From Bacteroidota bacterium (GTDB lineage: Bacteria > Bacteroidota > Bacteroidia > Bacteroidales > UBA4417), in NCBI GenBank assembly GCA_022711175.1, contig JAKLFM010000016.1, forward strand, positions 1 to 56,393: 56,393 nucleotides of DNA, read 5' to 3'. This document shows, piece by piece, positions 52,220-56,393 of the stretch. The stretch's first letter is position 1; every line of letters begins with the position of its first letter. The notes under the pieces are model-generated. The model was not told the origin of the DNA. It worked only from the letters and a program-made list of their open reading frames with translations, and did no database searches. The position numbers and the translations under genes are program-made.

Positions 52220-54852
52220 CACCAGGAAGAAAACTGCTGCTGATATTTACCTTTATTTTATCGCTGGCTTACTGTGCCAATGCACAGGTATCAATTGGAG
52301 AACAGATTCCCGATTTCAATTATTACTCTCCCCGCACTTATACTATCGGAGGAATTACAGTATCAGGCGTTGAATACCTCGATAATTCGGTGCTTATTAC
52401 CATCAGCGGACTTCGTGTAGGAGATAAAATTGAAATTCCGGGCGACAAAACCCGCACAGCCATTACAAAACTCTGGGACCAGGGGCTTTTTGAAGATGTA
52501 AAGATTGAAGTTATCCGCGTGCAGGACGACCAGGTCTTTCTCAACATCGCCCTTGTGGAACGCCCGCGAATGCAGCGTTTCAGCTTTAAAGGCATCCGAA
52601 AAGGTGAAGCCGACGACCTGCGAGACAAAGTAAAACTTGTGGCCGGCGATGTAGTTACCGATAACCTGATCGTCCGCACTAAAAACCTCATTAAAAAACA
52701 TTATATCGCCAAAGGATTTTGGGATGTAGCCGTTGATATTGATCAGGTTCGTGATACATCGCAAAAAAATTATGTCACGCTGGTAATCGACGTTCATAAA
52801 CATAGCAAGGTCAGGATACAAAAGATTAACATCGAGGGAAACGAAGTGCTTGCCGACGGTGGTTTAAAGGCCGCAATGAAGAAAACCAAAGAAAAAGGAT
52901 CTTACAGGTTTTTATCTGCGATGCAGGAAGGGCTTGGAATCATCACAAAAAACAGTTTAACAGGCAATTACAAGAAGATCAAGACTGATCTTCGCGATAT
53001 GGCCGATGCCAATGTGAAACCGAGAATTTTCAAAGCGTCGAAACTTATTCTGACAGATTATGAGGAAGATAAGCTCAACCTGATTAACAAATACAACCAG
53101 GCAGGCTATCGCGATGCAACCATTGTAAGCGACTCCATTTACAAAGGGAAAAACGGCAATCTTGTTGTAAATCTGAATGTTTACGAAGGCCGTAAATACT
53201 ATTTCAGAAACATAAGTTTTGTTGGAAACACAAAATATACCGCTTCAGAACTTAGCACCATCCTCGGTATCAAGAAAGGCGATATATATAACCAGGAACA
53301 ACTCGATGCCGCCATCTCATTCAATCCCAATGGCTTCGACCTTATGAGCCTCTACCTCGACGATGGTTATCTTACAGCCCGTGTTGACCCTGTGGAAATG
53401 CAGGCACAGAATGATTCGATCGACCTTGAGGTACGTATTCATGAAGGCAAGCAGATGCGCATCAACAAGGTGATTATTGCCGGGAACACGCGTACCAACG
53501 ATAATGTAATCATCCGTGAAATCTATTCTCGTCCCGGCCAGTTATTCAGCCGCAGCGATATCATCCGCAGCCGCACTTCGCTGGCGCAGATGAAATATTT
53601 CGATCCCGAAAAAATTGATATTCAAACGCCAAACCCCGATCCGGTAGCCGGTACCGTTGATGTCGCCTATAAAGTGGAGGAGACTTCGTCCGACCAGTTA
53701 GAGCTCTCCGGCGGTTGGGGTTACAACCGATTGATCGGGACGCTGGGTGTTTCATTTAATAATTTCTCAGCCCGCAACATTTTCAAAAAAGATGCCTGGC
53801 GGCCGGTTCCTTCGGGCGATGGCCAGAAACTTTCAATACGAATGCAATCATACGGTAAAGGTTTCCTGAGTTTCAGCACCTCATTTACCGAACCCTGGCT
53901 TGGAGGTAAAAAACCAAATGCTTTCAGCGTTTCGGCGTTTGCATCACTTTACAGCTATGGAACCAAAGGACAATCGAGTTACTATCTATACAACATCACA
54001 GGGTTGTCGTTTATGCTGAGCCGGCGTCTCAACTGGCCCGACAATTATTTTACGCTTTCGAACAGCCTTAGCTTCCAGCAATATAAACTCGAAAACTACA
54101 GCCGCTTTGCTACGCTTGGCATTGGTGATGGTTTGTACCACAATTACAGTTACACGCTGGCTTTGGGTCGCTATTCAACCGATGCAGCCATATATGCCCG
54201 CAGCGGCAGCGAGGTGAGTCTTTCAGTTGAGGCTACACCGCCTTATTCGTTGCTGCTTGCCGATAGTTATGCCAAGAAAACCTTCCAGGAGAAAAACAAG
54301 CTTGTTGAGTTTCATCAATGGAAATTCCTGGGCACCTTTTACAAACAGATCGTAGGCGACCTCGTAGTAATGGCCAGGATGAAAGCCGGCTTTATAGGGA
54401 GGTATAACCCCGATTTGAATTATACCTATTTCAATCGGTTTTTTATGGGCGGCGACGGGATGACGGGTTATAATTCGGCCATTGATGGCCGCCAGCTCGT
54501 AGGTTTCAGAGGTTATGCCAACGATGCCATGACTCCCGATGCTCATACTTCAACCGAACCCGGCGGTATTATTTACAACAAAAGCACCCTGGAGTTGCGT
54601 TACCCGTTGTCACTTAATCCTAACAGTACCATTTTCGGGCTTGTATTTGCCGAAGCAGGCAACTGCTGGGACAACTACAGCGATTTTAATCCGTTCGATG
54701 TTAAGCGATCGCTGGGTGTAGGTGTAAGGGTGTTCCTGCCGATGTTTGGTTTGCTTGGCCTCGATTGGGGGTATGGTTTCGACCAGATTCCCGGATTGCC
54801 CAGCGCCAACAAAGGGCAGTTTCATTTCTCCATCAACTCATCCATTGACTAA
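52216..54852 (+). CDS. bamA: Outer-membrane protein assembly factor BamA
   Basis: BamA inserts beta-barrel proteins into the outer membrane. The 878-residue protein has a signal peptide (about 1-24, YCANAQ), a series of POTRA domains over about residues 35-480 (with ISGLRVGDKIEIPGDKTRTAITKLWDQGLF in the first and FVGNTKYTASEL later), and a C-terminal barrel with the lid motif VGFRGYAND and barrel end SIN. Between POTRAs there is an insert rich in lysines (about residues 225-270). uppS overlaps upstream and two OmpH/Skp genes follow, the usual Bacteroidetes order. A weak hairpin (54853-54869) follows its stop. Confidence 0.97.
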   Translation: MTPGRKLLLIFTFILSLAYCANAQVSIGEQIPDFNYYSPRTYTIGGITVSGVEYLDNSVLITISGLRVGDKIEIPGDKTRTAITKLWDQGLFEDVKIEVIRVQDDQVFLNIALVERPRMQRFSFKGIRKGEADDLRDKVKLVAGDVVTDNLIVRTKNLIKKHYIAKGFWDVAVDIDQVRDTSQKNYVTLVIDVHKHSKVRIQKINIEGNEVLADGGLKAAMKKTKEKGSYRFLSAMQEGLGIITKNSLTGNYKKIKTDLRDMADANVKPRIFKASKLILTDYEEDKLNLINKYNQAGYRDATIVSDSIYKGKNGNLVVNLNVYEGRKYYFRNISFVGNTKYTASELSTILGIKKGDIYNQEQLDAAISFNPNGFDLMSLYLDDGYLTARVDPVEMQAQNDSIDLEVRIHEGKQMRINKVIIAGNTRTNDNVIIREIYSRPGQLFSRSDIIRSRTSLAQMKYFDPEKIDIQTPNPDPVAGTVDVAYKVEETSSDQLELSGGWGYNRLIGTLGVSFNNFSARNIFKKDAWRPVPSGDGQKLSIRMQSYGKGFLSFSTSFTEPWLGGKKPNAFSVSAFASLYSYGTKGQSSYYLYNITGLSFMLSRRLNWPDNYFTLSNSLSFQQYKLENYSRFATLGIGDGLYHNYSYTLALGRYSTDAAIYARSGSEVSLSVEATPPYSLLLADSYAKKTFQEKNKLVEFHQWKFLGTFYKQIVGDLVVMARMKAGFIGRYNPDLNYTYFNRFFMGGDGMTGYNSAIDGRQLVGFRGYANDAMTPDAHTSTEPGGIIYNKSTLELRYPLSLNPNSTIFGLVFAEAGNCWDNYSDFNPFDVKRSLGVGVRVFLPMFGLLGLDWGYGFDQIPGLPSANKGQFHFSINSSID

Positions 54853-54976
54853 CAGGAGGTTGCCGCCTGAATACATTTTTTGCTTCAACAATGACGAAGG
54901 CAACAAACTAAACAATTATTTGGCAGGCTTTTTGATCTGAATGAACCATTCAATAACCACATCAAACCACGTAATC

Positions 54977-55519
54977 ATGAAAAAAGTATTTGTTGCAACC
55001 CTGCTCTTTTGTGCGTTCAGCGTTGCTGCTGTTGCGCAAAAATATGCATATGTAAACACCGGCTACATTCTCGATAACATTCCTGAATATGCTGATGCCC
55101 AAGCCCAACTCGACGATCTTTCGGTACAATGGCAAAAAGAAATTGAAGCCAAGTTCACCGAGATTGATAAAATGTACAAATCGTTTCAGAATGAATCGGT
55201 GCTGCTGCCCGACGATATGAAAAAGAAGCGTGAAGACGATATCATTAAGAAAGAAAAAGAAGCCAAAGACCTGCAGAAAAAGCGTTTCGGCAGCAATGGC
55301 GATTTATATAAGAAACGCCAGGAACTTGTGAAACCTATACAGGAAAAGGTTTACACCGCTATCGAAGAAATTGCCGCAGCCGAAAATTATGCCCTCATTT
55401 TCGATAAAACAGGAACAACCACGCTCATATATACCAATCCAAAGTATGACATCAGCGAGCAGGTACTCGATAAGCTTGGTTATACCTACAAACCGCAGGA
55501 TGGCGACAAAAAGAAGTAA
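54977..55519 (+). CDS. OmpH/Skp-family periplasmic chaperone (first copy)
   Basis: Skp-type chaperones hold unfolded outer-membrane proteins on their way to BamA. From ATG 54977 the protein has 180 residues, with a signal peptide (1-21, ending AAVAQ), then KYAYVNTGYILDNIPEY, a charged coiled-coil region rich in lysine and glutamate (about 45-125) and the beta end with YALIFDKTGTTTLIYTNPKYD. The frame is open 12 codons further up. The gap from bamA is 124 bases. A second, related gene follows 97 bases later. Confidence 0.9.
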   Translation: MKKVFVATLLFCAFSVAAVAQKYAYVNTGYILDNIPEYADAQAQLDDLSVQWQKEIEAKFTEIDKMYKSFQNESVLLPDDMKKKREDDIIKKEKEAKDLQKKRFGSNGDLYKKRQELVKPIQEKVYTAIEEIAAAENYALIFDKTGTTTLIYTNPKYDISEQVLDKLGYTYKPQDGDKKK

Positions 55520-55536
55520 CAGAAATGCATGAGCGT

Positions 55537-55566
55537 TTTGGAATTCGCGGTTTTTTTCTACCTTTG
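55537..55566 (+). promoter_or_regulatory. Promoter of the second ompH/skp gene
   Basis: TTTG (55537-55540), an 18-base spacer and TACCTTTG (55559-55566) match the Bacteroidetes -33/-7 pattern. The leader would be about 45 bases. It lets the second chaperone be made apart from bamA. Confidence 0.6.
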
Positions 55567-55616
55567 CCGCCCTTTCAATACCAAACATAACACACTAATA
55601 ATCAATAAACGCAAAA

Positions 55617-56135
55617 ATGAAGAACCTTTTTAAAGCAGTTGCAGTTGTTATCCTCTTTGCAGCATTTGTGCCTGCCCAGGCTCAGAAAAACGTGAAGCTC
55701 GGACATGTGGATTTCGGTAAAGTGATTGAACAGATGCCGGGTCAGGATACGGTGAAGAAAGTGATGGAAGACTATACAAAATCGCTGCGTGACCAGTTGC
55801 AAACCATGCAAACCGAGCTGGAAACCAAGTATGCCGATTACCTGAATAACCAGGCTACTTTCTCAGCCCTTATAAAAACCACCAAGGAAAAAGAGATTTC
55901 CGATTTGCAGGATCGCATCCAGGGATTTCAACAGCAGGCACAACAGGATATTTCCGACCAGGAAACCAAACTCACAACTCCTTTTATTGAAAAAGCCAAG
56001 AAAGCCATCAACGATGTAGCCAAAGAAAACGGCTTTACTTACATTTTTAACAATGTAGAAGGCTTCATGCTCTATACCGATGGCGGTGAAGATGTTACCC
56101 CGCTGGTAAAGAAAAAACTCGGGATCACACAATAA
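55617..56135 (+). CDS. OmpH/Skp-family periplasmic chaperone (second copy)
   Basis: This 172-residue protein is a paralogue of the preceding one: signal peptide (1-22, VPAQAQ), KLGHVDFGKVIEQMPG, a long helical coiled-coil centre with many glutamines (about 45-115), and a beta end with FTYIFNNVEGFMLYTDGGEDVTP. Low identity between the two copies beyond the ends is typical, so they may serve different clients. It has its own promoter and is ended by the terminator at 56155-56184. Confidence 0.9.
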   Translation: MKNLFKAVAVVILFAAFVPAQAQKNVKLGHVDFGKVIEQMPGQDTVKKVMEDYTKSLRDQLQTMQTELETKYADYLNNQATFSALIKTTKEKEISDLQDRIQGFQQQAQQDISDQETKLTTPFIEKAKKAINDVAKENGFTYIFNNVEGFMLYTDGGEDVTPLVKKKLGITQ

Positions 56136-56154
56136 TTCCACTCGTAATAACTCG

Positions 56155-56184
56155 AAGAGGCTGCCAATCGGCAGCCTCTTTTGC
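56155..56184 (+). terminator. Rho-independent terminator after the ompH/skp genes
   Basis: AAGAGGCTGCC (56155-56165) and GGCAGCCTCTT (56170-56180) pair perfectly across a 4-base loop (AATC), followed by TT and G. This closes the uppS-bamA-skp region. Confidence 0.9.
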
Positions 56185-56273
56185 TATACAGGAACAGGGC
56201 TGACATTGCATTGAAGTAACATCCGAAAGCTAAAAGTCGTGGTGTCCTGACTTCTGACGCCTAATCATTTTCC

Positions 56274-56346
56274 ACCGTACTTCATTTTTTAAATATCAGT
56301 AGATGAAGCATTTAATTTATAAATTAGTACGGTTTAACCGTACTAA
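56274..56346. promoter_or_regulatory. Operator-like cluster: two overlapping palindromes and a third half-site
   Basis: TTAGTACGGTT-T-AACCGTACTAA (56324-56346) has perfect 11-base arms. TAATTTATAAATTA (56313-56326) is a perfect 14-base palindrome overlapping its left end. The 8-mer ACCGTACT of the right arm (56337-56344) recurs in the same orientation at 56274-56281, and its reverse complement is the left arm (56326-56333), so three half-sites lie within 71 bases. They end 15 bases before an open ATG frame at 56362. Binding by a regulator is inferred; the factor is unknown. Confidence 0.45.
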
Positions 56347-56361
56347 CGCTTATTTTTTACT

Positions 56362-56393
56362 ATGTATTCCATTCGAAAGGTTAAGACCCAATC
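56362..56393 (+). CDS. Start of an open frame cut by the window edge (possibly a transposase)
   Basis: An ATG at 56362 opens a frame to the end of the window: MYSIRKVKTQ and a truncated codon. Ten residues cannot prove a gene. The string 'IRKVKT' resembles the N-terminus of IS1634-family transposases as I remember them, so an insertion element may begin near here; in many Bacteroidetes the gene after the skp pair is murI instead. No terminal inverted repeat or target duplication can be confirmed. The palindromes just upstream would suit control of this frame. Confidence 0.3.
   Translation, partial: MYSIRKVKTQ

Noticed and set aside
54853..54869. Hairpin after bamA as a strong terminator
   Set aside because: The stem has a mismatch and the T-run starts six bases later; readthrough to the skp gene is likely.
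1..56393. CRISPR array, prophage, integron or defence island
   Set aside because: No regularly spaced direct repeats, phage structural genes, integrase or known defence families were seen anywhere in the window.

Overview
This window looks like a chromosomal core segment from a Bacteroidota (Bacteroidetes) bacterium, most likely within or near Bacteroidales. The grounds are the gene families (an S46 dipeptidyl peptidase of DPP11 type, two-subunit methylmalonyl-CoA mutase, DUF6089 barrel, tandem OmpH/Skp, MraY with an inserted segment, FtsZ ending in NSFLHDNVD), the gene order, and many promoters of the lineage's TAnnTTTG type with few Shine-Dalgarno sites. The content is almost entirely housekeeping or envelope genes. 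I found no CRISPR array, prophage or defence island; the only hint of a mobile element is the start of a reading frame at the right edge.

Layout. (1) 1-10703, plus strand: the division and cell-wall cluster murE(end)-mraY-murD-ftsW-murG-murC-ftsQ-ftsA-ftsZ, then a GatB/YqeY gene, closed by a bidirectional terminator. (2) 10814-13612, minus: rplM-rpsI-rpsB-tsf, with hairpins before rpsB and before tsf. (3) tRNA-Pro(GGG) with a terminator shared with a minus-strand DEAD-box RNA helicase. (4) 15983-26945, plus: purL, deoD, an SDR oxidoreductase, two tandem long-chain acyl-CoA synthetases, gpmA and a PPP-type phosphoesterase. (5) 26942-30015, minus: a BamA-like barrel without POTRA domains overlapping a PlsC-like acyltransferase, and a DUF2007 protein. 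(6) 30173-41452: a GT39-type glycosyltransferase (plus), then minus-strand rlmD, mutB-mutA, dpp11, ridA and an HGSNAT/NagX-like membrane protein. (7) 41582-44088, plus: tatC, a PspC protein and a LiaF-like protein. (8) 44085-47064, minus: a compact pdxJ-MORN protein-beta-propeller-alpha/beta hydrolase operon. (9) 47199-56135, plus: CBS/ACT protein, one-POTRA barrel, nadK, DUF6089 barrel, uppS-bamA, and two OmpH/Skp chaperones, ended by a strong terminator. The last 230 bases hold two overlapping palindromes and a third half-site just before an open frame cut by the window edge.

Functionally, regions 1 and 9 build the envelope: lipid I/II synthesis and septation in region 1, undecaprenyl-PP synthesis and outer-membrane protein insertion in region 9. 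The best candidates for something new are regulatory or architectural: a perfect 16-bp palindrome in front of ftsZ, the three-half-site operator-like cluster at the right edge, the leader hairpins of rpsB and tsf, repeated promoters with very short leaders, and the acyltransferase/outer-membrane-barrel pair. None is established as a new system from sequence alone.
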